Part shown: positions 1-7,524 of the stretch, piece by piece
Position numbering within the stretch: position 1 is the first letter of the stretch
Layout of the letters: the number at the start of each line of letters is the position of its first letter
Source: an uncultured Gemmiger sp.
GTDB taxonomy: Bacteria > Bacillota > Clostridia > Oscillospirales > Ruminococcaceae
Assembly (NCBI GenBank): GCA_944386225.1
Contig: CALXAH010000003.1
Location: 62,001 to 126,000 of the forward strand
DNA: 64,000 nucleotides
Direction: 5' to 3'
Made by a program: the position numbers and the translations under genes
Notes under the pieces: model-generated
Database searches by the model: none
Seen by the model: the letters and a program-made list of their open reading frames with translations, nothing else
Told to the model about the DNA's origin: nothing

Positions 1-1093
1 GCACGCCGGCCACGGGGTCCGGCCAGTCGGTATTGCGTATGTCCACCGGCAGGCTGTTGCAGGCCCGGGACATTGCCTGGTCCCACTGGCCGCTGGTAAC
101 GTACAGAATAAACTGGAACGCGGCCTGGGGATCACGGCTTTCCCGGCACACCGCCATGGCCTGCGCCCCCACACAGGCAGCGGTATTTCCGTCCGGCCCG
201 CCCAGATCCGGAAAGTTGAAGAAACCCCATTCCTCTTCACAGCCGGTGTGCTCCGCCACTTCAAAGGGCACCCAGCTGCCGTTTACCACCATGGCGGCGG
301 TTCCCTGACCCAGCCGGTCCTCCCCTTCCGGAAACGGCTCGGCTCCTTCCCGGTTCAGATATTCCTTTTCCCACAGCTCCTGTACACAGAGAGCCGCCTG
401 GCGGGCTGCGGCGTTTTCGCTCCAGCCGCCGCGGCAGACCAGATCCGACGCCGTTTCCTGCCCCGCAATCCGTGCCAGGAGGTATCCGTACAGAAACGGC
501 GCAAAGCCCTCATCCAGAGCCAGCGGAAGATACCCGGCGTTCTTGAGTGCCTCGCACGCGGTCAGGAATTCCTTCCAGGTATCCGGCGTATCGGGGTTCC
601 CCTGCCCGTCTAAAAGGCCGGCCGCGGCAAAGCTGCTTTTGGTAAAGAACACCCCGGTGGTATAAGGCTGGTACGGAATGCAGAGCAGACTGCCCGCCCA
701 GCCGCGGGCTGCCGCCGTCAACACCGGAACCGCGTACTCCTCGTAGCCGGCAGCGGCCGCCAATTTCTCCAGATCCAGGCAATAGGCGGCCAACTGGGTA
801 GAGACCCTCTGCATATCGTCATCAAACACGTCCACCGTCTCTTCTGCCGCCAGCGCATCGTCCAGGTATTCGGTAATGGCACGTCCCACCCAGACCAGAT
901 TGACCTGAATTCCGGTTCTTGCTTCAAAGCTGTCGGCCGCCGCCTGCAGCACCGTTGCCTGTGGCTCGTAGTCGTTCCACATGGACCAGTAATTGATCTC
1001 GCGAACCGGCTCTTCCTCCACCGGAACGCCGCCGCAGGCCACCAGGGCAGCTGCCAGCATCAGCACCGACCCTCTGCCGGCGATTCCTCTCAT
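1..1093 (-). CDS. ABC transporter sugar-binding lipoprotein (partial, C-terminus missing)
   Basis: Read on the minus strand, the frame is open from an ATG at 1093 to the window edge, giving 364 codons with no stop, so the C-terminus lies outside. The N-terminus is a short signal peptide with a lipobox ending LVAC (Cys20), which marks a lipid-anchored extracellular protein. Sequence such as INYWSMWNDYEPQ just after the anchor is typical of family 1 extracellular solute-binding proteins that feed sugar ABC importers. A GGGGGG ribosome binding site precedes the start. The permease genes are expected beyond the left edge. The gene diverges from an AraC regulator, a common arrangement for an inducible carbohydrate uptake locus; the sugar itself cannot be told from sequence. 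Confidence 0.85.
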   Translation of the reverse strand, partial: MRGIAGRGSVLMLAAALVACGGVPVEEEPVREINYWSMWNDYEPQATVLQAAADSFEARTGIQVNLVWVGRAITEYLDDALAAEETVDVFDDDMQRVSTQLAAYCLDLEKLAAAAGYEEYAVPVLTAAARGWAGSLLCIPYQPYTTGVFFTKSSFAAAGLLDGQGNPDTPDTWKEFLTACEALKNAGYLPLALDEGFAPFLYGYLLARIAGQETASDLVCRGGWSENAAARQAALCVQELWEKEYLNREGAEPFPEGEDRLGQGTAAMVVNGSWVPFEVAEHTGCEEEWGFFNFPDLGGPDGNTAACVGAQAMAVCRESRDPQAAFQFILYVTSGQWDQAMSRACNSLPVDIRNTDWPDPVAGV

Positions 1094-1210
1094 TCCGCAT
1101 CCCCCCGCATTACCAGCAGAAATTGCTGTACACCAGCCATTTTTTGTACAGGGTCTCTGCCCGCTTCTTGCTGTTTTTCTCCCGGCGCGTTATACTAATA
1201 ACGAGCAATA

Positions 1211-1240
1211 TTATAATACATTATAATACATTATATAATA
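1211..1240. repeat. AT-rich tandem 10-bp repeats in divergent promoter region
   Basis: Two exact copies of TTATAATACA (1211-1220, 1221-1230) are followed by a related third unit, TTATATAATA (1231-1240). They sit between the divergent binding-protein and AraC genes in otherwise GC-rich DNA. Each unit carries a TATAAT-like element, so they may hold overlapping -10 boxes or binding sites one helical turn apart. Confidence 0.6.
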
Positions 1241-1321
1241 GTATCTGTACATTTTTGCGTTTTTGTAATAATATTGTCGAATATTGTCCAGCCGGAATGC
1301 CAAAAAGGGAGGTGCATTTTT

Positions 1322-2191
1322 GTGAGCAATTCCCGGTATGACTTTGCGCCCCGGGTTCGGGTGCAGAGTTCGGTGAACCTGTTGTACGTGACCCGCAGCC
1401 GCTATGGCGGCGACTGGCACAGTCTGCTGCACACCCATCACTGCGCCGAACTGTTCTACGTGCTCAATGGCTCGGGGTTTTTCCAGGTGGAAAACGAGCA
1501 GTTCCCCCTGCGTCCCAACGACATGGTGCTGGTAAATCCGCAGGTGGAACACACCGAGGTAAGTTTTTCCGACAGTCCCATGGAATATATTGTAATTGGG
1601 GTGGAAGGGGTACATTTTCTGGATGAGCGCCAGAACGAGACCCGGTATGTCCGGCTGACCAACCTGCCCGACCGGGATGACTACCTGTTCTATCTGCGCA
1701 CCCTGCTGCGGGAGATGGAGCATCCGGATCTGGGCCATGAGGTAATCTGCCAGGGTCTGACCGAGGTGCTGCTGGCCCAGCTGAGCCGGCACATCCTGCA
1801 GGTGGAGCAGAAGTCCAACCAGCGCAAGGCCGGGCACGAGTGTGCCAAGGCCCGCCGGTATATCGACGAGAATTTCACCGAAAACATTACCCTGGATCTT
1901 CTTGCCGAACTGACCCACATGAACAAATACTATCTGGTGCACGCTTTCAACCGGGAGGTGGGCTGCAGCCCCATCAGCTACCTGATTGCCCGCCGCATTA
2001 CCGAAAGCAAGCGGCTGCTGGCCACTACCAACCACTCGGTCAGCCAGATCAGCCAGGTGCTGGGATTTTCCAGCCCCAGTTATTTCAGCCAGAGCTTTAA
2101 AAAAGCGCTGGGGGTGGGCCCCAGCGAATACCGCCGCCGGGCCCAGAACCAGGCCGCCGCGGCCGATGCTGCCAAAAGTGCGGACGAATGA
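1322..2191 (+). CDS. AraC family transcriptional regulator
   Basis: This 289-residue protein has an N-terminal cupin-type sensor (roughly residues 15-150, with a histidine-containing LLHTHHCAELFYVL strand) and a C-terminal double helix-turn-helix (about 185-285) with the AraC signature near its end (SQISQVLGFSSPSYFSQSFK). The start chosen is GTG at 1322, seven bases after GGGAGGTG; an in-frame TTG at 1274 lacks such a site. Members of this class usually sense a sugar and activate adjacent uptake or catabolic genes. The divergent sugar-binding lipoprotein is the obvious target, and the downstream nucleotidyltransferase/kinase pair is a second candidate. The ligand is unknown. Confidence 0.9.
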   Translation: MSNSRYDFAPRVRVQSSVNLLYVTRSRYGGDWHSLLHTHHCAELFYVLNGSGFFQVENEQFPLRPNDMVLVNPQVEHTEVSFSDSPMEYIVIGVEGVHFLDERQNETRYVRLTNLPDRDDYLFYLRTLLREMEHPDLGHEVICQGLTEVLLAQLSRHILQVEQKSNQRKAGHECAKARRYIDENFTENITLDLLAELTHMNKYYLVHAFNREVGCSPISYLIARRITESKRLLATTNHSVSQISQVLGFSSPSYFSQSFKKALGVGPSEYRRRAQNQAAAADAAKSADE

Positions 2192-2236
2192 ACCCCTTGC
2201 CGGACTTTTGTGCAAAGAACGGGGCTGTTTTTGCTC

Positions 2237-2265
2237 TTGCGTCCACCGGGATAAGCCCGTAGAAT
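2237..2265 (+). promoter_or_regulatory. Possible promoter of the nucleotidyltransferase-nahK pair
   Basis: A TTGCGT -35-like element (2237-2242) is separated by 17 bp from a TAGAAT -10 (2260-2265). The -35 is weak, so the call is tentative. Confidence 0.4.
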
Positions 2266-2348
2266 AATAGGCAGAGAGAGCCAGACCCTGGTATCCGCGG
2301 CCGCCCCGCCGGCGCCGCCTGTCTGACAGTATGAAAGGAGCCTTTATC

Positions 2349-3272
2349 ATGAAGAAACCGATCCTTGTTGTAATGGCTGCCGGTATGGGCAGCCGCTACG
2401 GCGGCCTGAAGCAGATCGACCCGGTGGGCCAGCACGGCGAAGTCATCATCGACTACTCCCTGTTTGACGCCCGCCGCGCCGGTTTCGAGACCGTGGTGTT
2501 CATTATCAAGCACGAGATCGAGAAGGAATTCAAGGAAGCCATCGGCAACCGGATGGAGAAGCACATGGAGGTGCGCTACGCCTTCCAGCAGCTGGATAAC
2601 CTGCCGAAGGGCTATTCCGTGCCGGAAGGCCGCACCAAGCCCTGGGGCACCAGCCACGCCATCCTGAGCGCCGCCGACGTGATCGACGGGCCCTTTGCCG
2701 TGATCAACGCCGACGACTACTACGGCCCCGAGGCATTCAAGGTGATCTACGACTACCTGAGCACCCACCAGGACGACGCAGTGTATGAGTACAGCATGGT
2801 GGGCTACCTGCTGAAGAACACCGTGACCGAGAACGGCCACGTGGCCCGCGGCGTCTGTGTCACCGACAGCGAGGGCTACCTGGCCAGCGTGACCGAGCGC
2901 ACCAAGATCGCCACCTACGAGGGCGGCATCCACTTCACCGAGGACGACGGCGAAACCTGGACCGACGTGGACGGCGACACCATTGTTTCCATGAACCTGT
3001 GGGGCTTCACCGAGAGCTTTGTACGCGAGGCCAAGGCCCGTTTCGCCAAGTTCCTGGACAAAGCCCTGGTGGAGAATCCGCTGAAGGGTGAATATTTCCT
3101 GCCCAGCGTGGTCAGCGAGCTGATCGGCGAGGGCAAGGCCCGGGTCAAGGTGCTGCACAGCACCGACAAGTGGTACGGTGTGACCTACAAGGAAGACAAG
3201 CCGGTGGTTGTGCAGGCCATCGCCGACAAGACCGCCGCAGGCGTATACCCCGAGAAGCTGTGGGAGGACTGA
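2349..3272 (+). CDS. Sugar-1-phosphate nucleotidyltransferase (NTP_transferase family)
   Basis: The 307-residue protein opens with the nucleotide-binding glycine-rich loop of sugar-phosphate nucleotidyltransferases (VVMAAGMGSRYGGLKQIDPV, residues 7-26) and has a metal-binding INADDYYG segment near residue 118. Such enzymes join a sugar 1-phosphate to a nucleotide to make a nucleotide sugar. ATG 2349 follows AAAGGAG at the right distance; the ATG at 2331 lies upstream of that site. It ends three bases before the NahK-like kinase. NahK makes GlcNAc-1-P or GalNAc-1-P, so this enzyme probably makes the matching UDP-sugar. The exact nucleotide and sugar are inferred. Confidence 0.85.
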   Translation: MKKPILVVMAAGMGSRYGGLKQIDPVGQHGEVIIDYSLFDARRAGFETVVFIIKHEIEKEFKEAIGNRMEKHMEVRYAFQQLDNLPKGYSVPEGRTKPWGTSHAILSAADVIDGPFAVINADDYYGPEAFKVIYDYLSTHQDDAVYEYSMVGYLLKNTVTENGHVARGVCVTDSEGYLASVTERTKIATYEGGIHFTEDDGETWTDVDGDTIVSMNLWGFTESFVREAKARFAKFLDKALVENPLKGEYFLPSVVSELIGEGKARVKVLHSTDKWYGVTYKEDKPVVVQAIADKTAAGVYPEKLWED

Positions 3273-3275
3273 GCC

Positions 3276-4388
3276 ATGAACTGCACCGCTGAACAGATTC
3301 TGAACGAAGCCCTGGCCGCCTGGGACTGGAACGGCCAGGTTGCCGGTGCTCTGCGCTACGGCGAAGGCCACATCAACGACACCTTCTGCGTGTATGTGCA
3401 GGACAAGGCCGGCGACTGCGTGCGCTACATCCTGCAGCGCATCAACACCAACACCTTCACCGATCCGGACGGCCTGATGGAGAACATCTGCGGCGTGACC
3501 GGTTACCTGCGCAAGGTGATTGAGGAACAGGGCGGCGATCCGATGCGGGAGACCATGAACGTGGTGAGCACCCGCGAGGGCAAGCCCTACTACGCCGACT
3601 CCGACGGCGGCGCCTGGCGCGTCTACACCTTTGTGGAGGGCACCGTCTGCCTGCAGAAGGTAGAGCAGCCCGAGGACTTCTACGAGAGCGCGGTGGCCTT
3701 CGGCAACTTCCAGCGCCAGCTGGCCGGCTACGACGCCTCCACCCTGCACGAGACCATCGCCCGGTTCCATGACACCGCCAACCGGTACGCCAACTTCGAG
3801 AAGGCCCTGGCCGCCGACGCCTGCGGCCGCGCCAAGGAGGTGGCGGAGGAGATCGCCTTTGTGCAGGCCCACAAGGATGACTGCAGCTTCATGATGAACC
3901 TGCTGGCCGAGGGCAAGCTGCCGCTGCGCGTTACCCACAACGACACCAAACTGAACAACATCCTGATGGACAAGGCCACCCGCAAGGGCATCTGCGTGAT
4001 CGACCTGGATACCGTGATGCCGGGTCTGGCCGCCAACGACTACGGCGACTCCATCCGCTTCGGCGCCAACGACTGCGCCGAGGACGAGCCCGACCTGAGC
4101 AAGGTGAACTTCAGCCTGCCCCTGTTCGAGAGCTACACCAAGGGCTTTCTGCAGGCCGCCGGCGATGCGCTGACCGACCTGGAGAAGGAGACCCTGCCCT
4201 GGGGCGCCAAGTTGATGACCCTGGAGTGCGGTATCCGCTTCCTGACCGACTACCTGGAGGGTGACCACTACTTCCGCACCCACCGCCCGGGCCAGAACCT
4301 GGACCGCTGCCGCACCCAGTTCAAGCTGGTGCGCGACATGGAGGCCGCCTGGGACGAGATGGCCGCCATTGTGAAGAAGTACAGCTGA
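3276..4388 (+). CDS. nahK: N-acetylhexosamine 1-kinase-like (NahK) phosphotransferase
   Basis: This 370-residue aminoglycoside-phosphotransferase-fold kinase matches NahK in its opening (YGEGHINDTF) and in the catalytic loop HNDTKLNN (His221, Asp223), followed by the metal-binding DLD at 243-245. NahK phosphorylates GlcNAc or GalNAc at C1 in the cytoplasm and feeds the lacto-N-biose/galacto-N-biose salvage route used on mucin and milk glycans. It is cotranscribed with the nucleotidyltransferase in front of it (three-base gap) and closed by a terminator. No lacto-N-biose phosphorylase or galT is visible here, so the pathway is only partly represented. Substrate specificity is inferred from family resemblance. 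Confidence 0.75.
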   Translation: MNCTAEQILNEALAAWDWNGQVAGALRYGEGHINDTFCVYVQDKAGDCVRYILQRINTNTFTDPDGLMENICGVTGYLRKVIEEQGGDPMRETMNVVSTREGKPYYADSDGGAWRVYTFVEGTVCLQKVEQPEDFYESAVAFGNFQRQLAGYDASTLHETIARFHDTANRYANFEKALAADACGRAKEVAEEIAFVQAHKDDCSFMMNLLAEGKLPLRVTHNDTKLNNILMDKATRKGICVIDLDTVMPGLAANDYGDSIRFGANDCAEDEPDLSKVNFSLPLFESYTKGFLQAAGDALTDLEKETLPWGAKLMTLECGIRFLTDYLEGDHYFRTHRPGQNLDRCRTQFKLVRDMEAAWDEMAAIVKKYS

Positions 4389-4411
4389 TCGGACAACAAA
4401 CCCATCACGCA

Positions 4412-4441
4412 CGCCCTGTCTGAATTTTTTCGGACAGGGCG
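4412..4441 (+). terminator. Rho-independent terminator after nahK
   Basis: Nine-base stem CGCCCTGTC (4412-4420) pairs with GACAGGGCG (4433-4441) and is followed by a run of T. Confidence 0.85.
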
Positions 4442-4461
4442 TTTTTTAGCGGCATCCGGCA

Positions 4462-4505
4462 AAAGCCGGGCGGCCTTCTCTGTACGGAGAAGGCCGCCCG
4501 GCTTT
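4462..4505. terminator. Bidirectional terminator between convergent genes
   Basis: A perfect 19-bp stem (4462-4480 with 4487-4505) and a six-base loop, with AAA/TTT ends usable on both strands. It mainly closes the LPXTG gene read from the right. Confidence 0.85.
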
Positions 4506-4523
4506 ATTGCAGCTAAAAATATT

Positions 4524-5432
4524 TCAGCCGATGCGGCGGCGAATCACAAAGGCATACACCGCTGCGCCTATCGCACCGGACAAGCCCAGCGCTCCACCTG
4601 CCACCGTTCCGGCGCCCCCGGTACGGGGCAGCGTCTTTTCATTGGAAGTGGTCTGGACCATGGCCGTAGTGCCGCTGCCGGAGCCGGAGCCGGACTGGCC
4701 GCCGTCCGGCTGTTCCGGATCCACCGGCTTTTTCTCCACCGGCTTGACCTCCACATACACCCAGCCGTCCCGGATGGGCAGATCGCCCACTTCGGTAAAC
4801 TCGTAGCCCTCGGGCAGGGTAATGCTGCCGGTGTTCACGCAGATGGCATCGGCCGCAACGGTGATGGTGCGTTCCTCCACCTGCTGGCCGTTCACGATGT
4901 CGTAGATGTTCAGGCCCACCTGCTTTTCCACAGGCGCTGCGGGCTTGACCCCCACATACACATAGCCGTCCCGGATGGGCAGATCGCCCACCTCGGTAAA
5001 CTCGTAGCCCTCGGGCAGGGTGATGCTGCCGGTGCTCACGCTGGTGGCATCGGCGGAAACGGTGATGGTGCGTTCCTCCACCTGCTGGCCGTTCACTTCA
5101 TCATAGAAGTTCAGAACGACCTGCTTTTCCGCCGGGACGGAAGGTCTGACCGCCACATATACCCAACCGTCCACAATAGGCAAATCACCTGCATTGACAA
5201 GTTCATATCCGGCCGGCGGCGCAATTTGGCTGGTGTTTACGCAGGTCGCGTCGGCGGCCACGGTCAGGGATCCCTCCCCCGCTGCTGCTCCGTTCACCTC
5301 ATCGTAGAAGTTCAGGCCCACCTGCCTGGTATCCTCTCCGGCGGCAAAAGCCTGCAACGGCAGGCAGCACACCACCATTGCCAGTACGGCTGCCAGCGCC
5401 AACAGCCGTACAGCCCTCGTTCGTGTTTGCAT
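4524..5432 (-). CDS. LPXTG cell-wall-anchored protein with three repeats
   Basis: The 302-residue protein has a signal peptide (cleavage likely after the AFA at residues 28-30), three 67-residue repeats (about 38-104, 105-171, 172-236), a Pro/Gly/Ser-rich spacer, an LPRTG sorting signal (268-272), a hydrophobic segment and an RRRIG tail. Sortase would cut the motif and attach the protein to peptidoglycan. Repeats 2 and 3 are nearly identical, pointing to recent duplication. ATG 5432 is preferred because GGGAG lies eight bases upstream; the ATG at 5438 is only two bases from it. It follows the sortase gene in the same direction, so it is the likely dedicated substrate. The repeat function is not recognised. 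Confidence 0.85.
   Translation of the reverse strand: MQTRTRAVRLLALAAVLAMVVCCLPLQAFAAGEDTRQVGLNFYDEVNGAAAGEGSLTVAADATCVNTSQIAPPAGYELVNAGDLPIVDGWVYVAVRPSVPAEKQVVLNFYDEVNGQQVEERTITVSADATSVSTGSITLPEGYEFTEVGDLPIRDGYVYVGVKPAAPVEKQVGLNIYDIVNGQQVEERTITVAADAICVNTGSITLPEGYEFTEVGDLPIRDGWVYVEVKPVEKKPVDPEQPDGGQSGSGSGSGTTAMVQTTSNEKTLPRTGGAGTVAGGALGLSGAIGAAVYAFVIRRRIG
4725..5321 (-). repeat. Three tandem 201-bp coding repeats in the LPXTG gene
   Basis: Units at 5121-5321, 4920-5120 and 4725-4919 encode the three homologous modules. Each begins with a VxLNxYDxVNG segment and ends with DGxVYVxVxP. The two C-terminal units are almost identical at DNA level, the first is diverged. Confidence 0.85.
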
Positions 5433-5491
5433 GTACATTACTCCCTTTATCAGTTTTTATTTCAAACGCCCGGCGGGCGTCCGAAAGCATC

Positions 5492-6394
5492 CTACCAATC
5501 CGCCGGCCAGCGGGATGGCATGACCGGGTCCGGATTCACCCGGATCGCACCGCAGGCCGCATCCTCGCCTGCCCGCAGCGGCCGCGCCAAAATCACCAGC
5601 CGCAGGTCGGCAATCTCATGGGTACAGGTACACAGGCTCAGCAGCCGTTCGTCCGGACGCAATTCCCCCACTGTATACATCGCCCGACGTTCCACTTCGT
5701 TCAGATACGCCTGCGCCTGCGCTTCGTCCGCAAAGTCTACATATTCATTGAAGGCAAAATAGTCCGGATCCTCCGGGCGGGAGGTCAGCACAAACACGGC
5801 GGCAATTTTATACGTGCAGCTTTCGTACAATGTATCCAACTGAATTATGGGATGCTCCCGACAAAATTCGGGATCCCAGTAATTGTGCAGGGGCGAAAAC
5901 CGTTCGCTGCGGCCCGGCCCCATATTGTGCCCGTACAGAATGGTGTGCTGCCCGTTTTGCAGGTCACATTCATAGTCCACAAAGGGCAGGCCCAGTTCGT
6001 CATATTCACCATCCAGTCCGCGCCGCAGATAGGTCTGGTTGTCCTTCGTCTGCATAACCGGCAGGTCGATCCCTACCCCCGGCAGACAAATCCAGCCCAC
6101 TACGTCCTCGTTTTGCCGGCGCAGTTCCGTGAAATCCATCCGGGGCGACGTATCAGGCGCCGACGACGGCGATCCGGCCAGGGTTTCCGGCTGCTCTGAC
6201 ACAGACGGCGTCCCGGTGTCCGGTTTGCTGTTCTGCAGGCGGCGGGCTTCCAGCCAGGCCGGTGCCCGGACAGCCCCCAGCGTAAGAGCAGCGGCACACA
6301 GCCCTGCCGCCAACGCGTACAGCCGCATTTTCTTTTGGCGCCGCCTGGCTTTGCTTGTACGCAGCCTGCGCGGCCCGCTGTTTTGCTCTCCCAT
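5492..6394 (-). CDS. Class B sortase
   Basis: A 300-residue membrane-anchored transpeptidase: basic N-terminus, one signal-anchor helix (about 24-48), a low-complexity linker, then the sortase barrel. Catalytic residues are visible as His156 in LYGHNM, Cys257 in LCTCTHE and Arg265 in DLRLVILAR. The N-terminal WICLPGVGIDLPVMQ strand and insertion pattern match class B enzymes. ATG 6394 is chosen over the adjacent TTG; the ribosome binding site is weak. The LPRTG protein follows 59 bases downstream, so the two form an operon. Class B sortases often serve one dedicated substrate, consistent with this pairing. Confidence 0.88.
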   Translation of the reverse strand: MGEQNSGPRRLRTSKARRRQKKMRLYALAAGLCAAALTLGAVRAPAWLEARRLQNSKPDTGTPSVSEQPETLAGSPSSAPDTSPRMDFTELRRQNEDVVGWICLPGVGIDLPVMQTKDNQTYLRRGLDGEYDELGLPFVDYECDLQNGQHTILYGHNMGPGRSERFSPLHNYWDPEFCREHPIIQLDTLYESCTYKIAAVFVLTSRPEDPDYFAFNEYVDFADEAQAQAYLNEVERRAMYTVGELRPDERLLSLCTCTHEIADLRLVILARPLRAGEDAACGAIRVNPDPVMPSRWPADW

Positions 6395-6407
6395 CAAAAC
6401 ACCAACT

Positions 6408-6518
6408 ATAGCTATTCCTTTTCTATAACAATAGTTTTTATCAAACTATCACAATAGCTATTGTTTGTCAATATCTTCAGCTGTTTTTCTATAACAAAAG
6501 TATCTGTTACCATAACAG
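6408..6518. promoter_or_regulatory. Divergent operator region with palindromes and direct repeats
   Basis: Between the sortase and XRE genes there are two ATAGCTAT palindromes (6408-6415 and 6454-6461, the second inside CAATAGCTATTG), two 17-bp direct repeats differing at one base (TTTTCTATAACAATAGT at 6419-6435 and its copy at 6485-6501), and an inverted repeat CTGTTA-N3-TAACAG (6504-6518). The AT-rich block stands out from its surroundings. It is the likely binding site of the adjacent regulator. Confidence 0.65.
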
Positions 6519-6559
6519 TGGATGTACCTATCAGGGGTGGAGAAAGGAGGCGGTGCAGC

Positions 6560-6910
6560 ATGGCGTTTGATGCTGAAACCAACCGGGAAATCGGCCTGCG
6601 GCTGCGCGGCTGCCGCGAGCAGCACGCCCTCACACGGGAGCGTCTGGCGGAATACGCAGACATATCGGTACAGTTTCTGGCCGACATTGAAACCGGGCGC
6701 AAAGGCATGACGGTGCAGACCCTGCGCAAGCTGGCCCTGGCCCTGCACTGCAGCACGGACGAACTGGTGTTCGGCACATCGGGCACAGAACAGCCGGTCA
6801 ATGCGGCGCTTCGTTCGCAGCTGCAGATGCTCACGCCCGCACAGGCATCGCTGGCGGCGGATATTCTGGCACTGGTGCGCCGGGCGCTGCCCTCAGAGGA
6901 TCCGCAGTAA
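6560..6910 (+). CDS. XRE family transcriptional regulator
   Basis: This 116-residue protein is essentially one Cro/CI-type helix-turn-helix (about residues 10-70, including LTRERLAEYADISVQFLADI) plus a helical tail. ATG 6560 follows AAAGGAGG by nine bases. It is transcribed away from the sortase-LPXTG operon across a region dense in palindromes and direct repeats, so it probably controls that operon and itself. The lack of a sensor domain suggests control by abundance, by dimerisation or by an unseen partner. Confidence 0.88.
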   Translation: MAFDAETNREIGLRLRGCREQHALTRERLAEYADISVQFLADIETGRKGMTVQTLRKLALALHCSTDELVFGTSGTEQPVNAALRSQLQMLTPAQASLAADILALVRRALPSEDPQ

Positions 6911-6913
6911 CGC

Positions 6914-6951
6914 AAAACGGGAGGAGACCCAACTGGGTCTCCTCCCGTTTT
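6914..6951. terminator. Terminator between XRE and CotF-like genes
   Basis: A perfect 17-bp stem (6914-6930 with 6935-6951), four-base loop AACT, with T-rich flank on the plus strand and A-run on the other side. It can serve both convergent genes. Confidence 0.9.
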
Positions 6952-6968
6952 TGTTTTTCTTTTTCTGA

Positions 6969-7433
6969 TCAGCAGGACATGCCGTTGGCCTGCATATACT
7001 CGGCCAGTTCCCGGCCGTGGTTCTGCTCGGCCTGCTGGATGCCCGCCAGCACCTGCCGGGCGGCAGGATCGTTGAACTCAAACACCGCCGTGTTGTACAC
7101 CCCGGCCACATACTTCTCGGTGGCCAGCAGATCCGCCAGCAGGTAAGCGTCGCTCTGTTTCTGGGCACGGGTGGTCTTGGCCTTCAGCGACTTGGCCGAA
7201 CGGGCCCGCCCCGCCTGGGCCTTGCCCTGGCTCTGGGGCGCGGGCATAGTGCCCGCCAGCATGCCGGTCACCGTGTCGCAGTGGCCCTGCTCCGCCTTCT
7301 CGATCTTCTGCAGAATCTGCTTCAGGGTGCTGTCGCAGGCCGCCTCGGCCGCTTTGTGGTACTTTTCGGCGCAGAGTTTTTCCTCACTCTGCAGATCTTT
7401 CAGAAAGTTTTTCTCTTTTTGTGTCCAGGTCAT
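6969..7433 (-). CDS. CotF-like spore coat/ferritin-like protein
   Basis: The 154-residue, all-helical protein has two similar halves (about 1-65 and 90-154), each with glutamate and histidine on helices (KIEKAEQGHCD, IQQAEQNHGREL), joined by a basic Ala/Lys-rich linker. This is the pattern of Coat F family proteins, which are spore coat components or small ferritin-like proteins. ATG 7433 has AAAGGAG ten bases upstream. A sigma-E/K-like promoter lies just before it. It follows the GNAT gene on the same strand after 91 bases, probably as its own transcript. Assignment rests on family resemblance. Confidence 0.7.
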   Translation of the reverse strand: MTWTQKEKNFLKDLQSEEKLCAEKYHKAAEAACDSTLKQILQKIEKAEQGHCDTVTGMLAGTMPAPQSQGKAQAGRARSAKSLKAKTTRAQKQSDAYLLADLLATEKYVAGVYNTAVFEFNDPAARQVLAGIQQAEQNHGRELAEYMQANGMSC

Positions 7434-7461
7434 AACCGTTTCGCTCCTTTCGGGTTTGGGT

Positions 7462-7492
7462 ACAGTATGCCCGCCCGGCGGGGTGAATATGT
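7462..7492 (-). promoter_or_regulatory. Possible mother-cell sigma promoter for the CotF-like gene
   Basis: On the minus strand, ACATATT (7486-7492) lies 16 bases before CATACTGT (7462-7469), seven of eight bases of the sigma-E -10 consensus CATACANT and also fitting the sigma-K -10 pattern. The -10 lies 28 bases before the start codon. The spacer is two bases longer than usual for sigma-E. Confidence 0.35.
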
Positions 7493-7524
7493 ATGCCTGA
7501 AATCCGAAATTTCGCGTTCCGTCA

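Noticed and set aside
2097..4412. 771-codon minus-strand frame opposite the nucleotidyltransferase and nahK
   Set aside because: No ribosome binding site and a His/Val/Gly-rich composition; the plus-strand genes have clear family motifs.
4725..5321. CRISPR-like array in the repeated region
   Set aside because: The 201-bp repeats are contiguous coding modules without spacers. No CRISPR array or cas gene was seen in the window.
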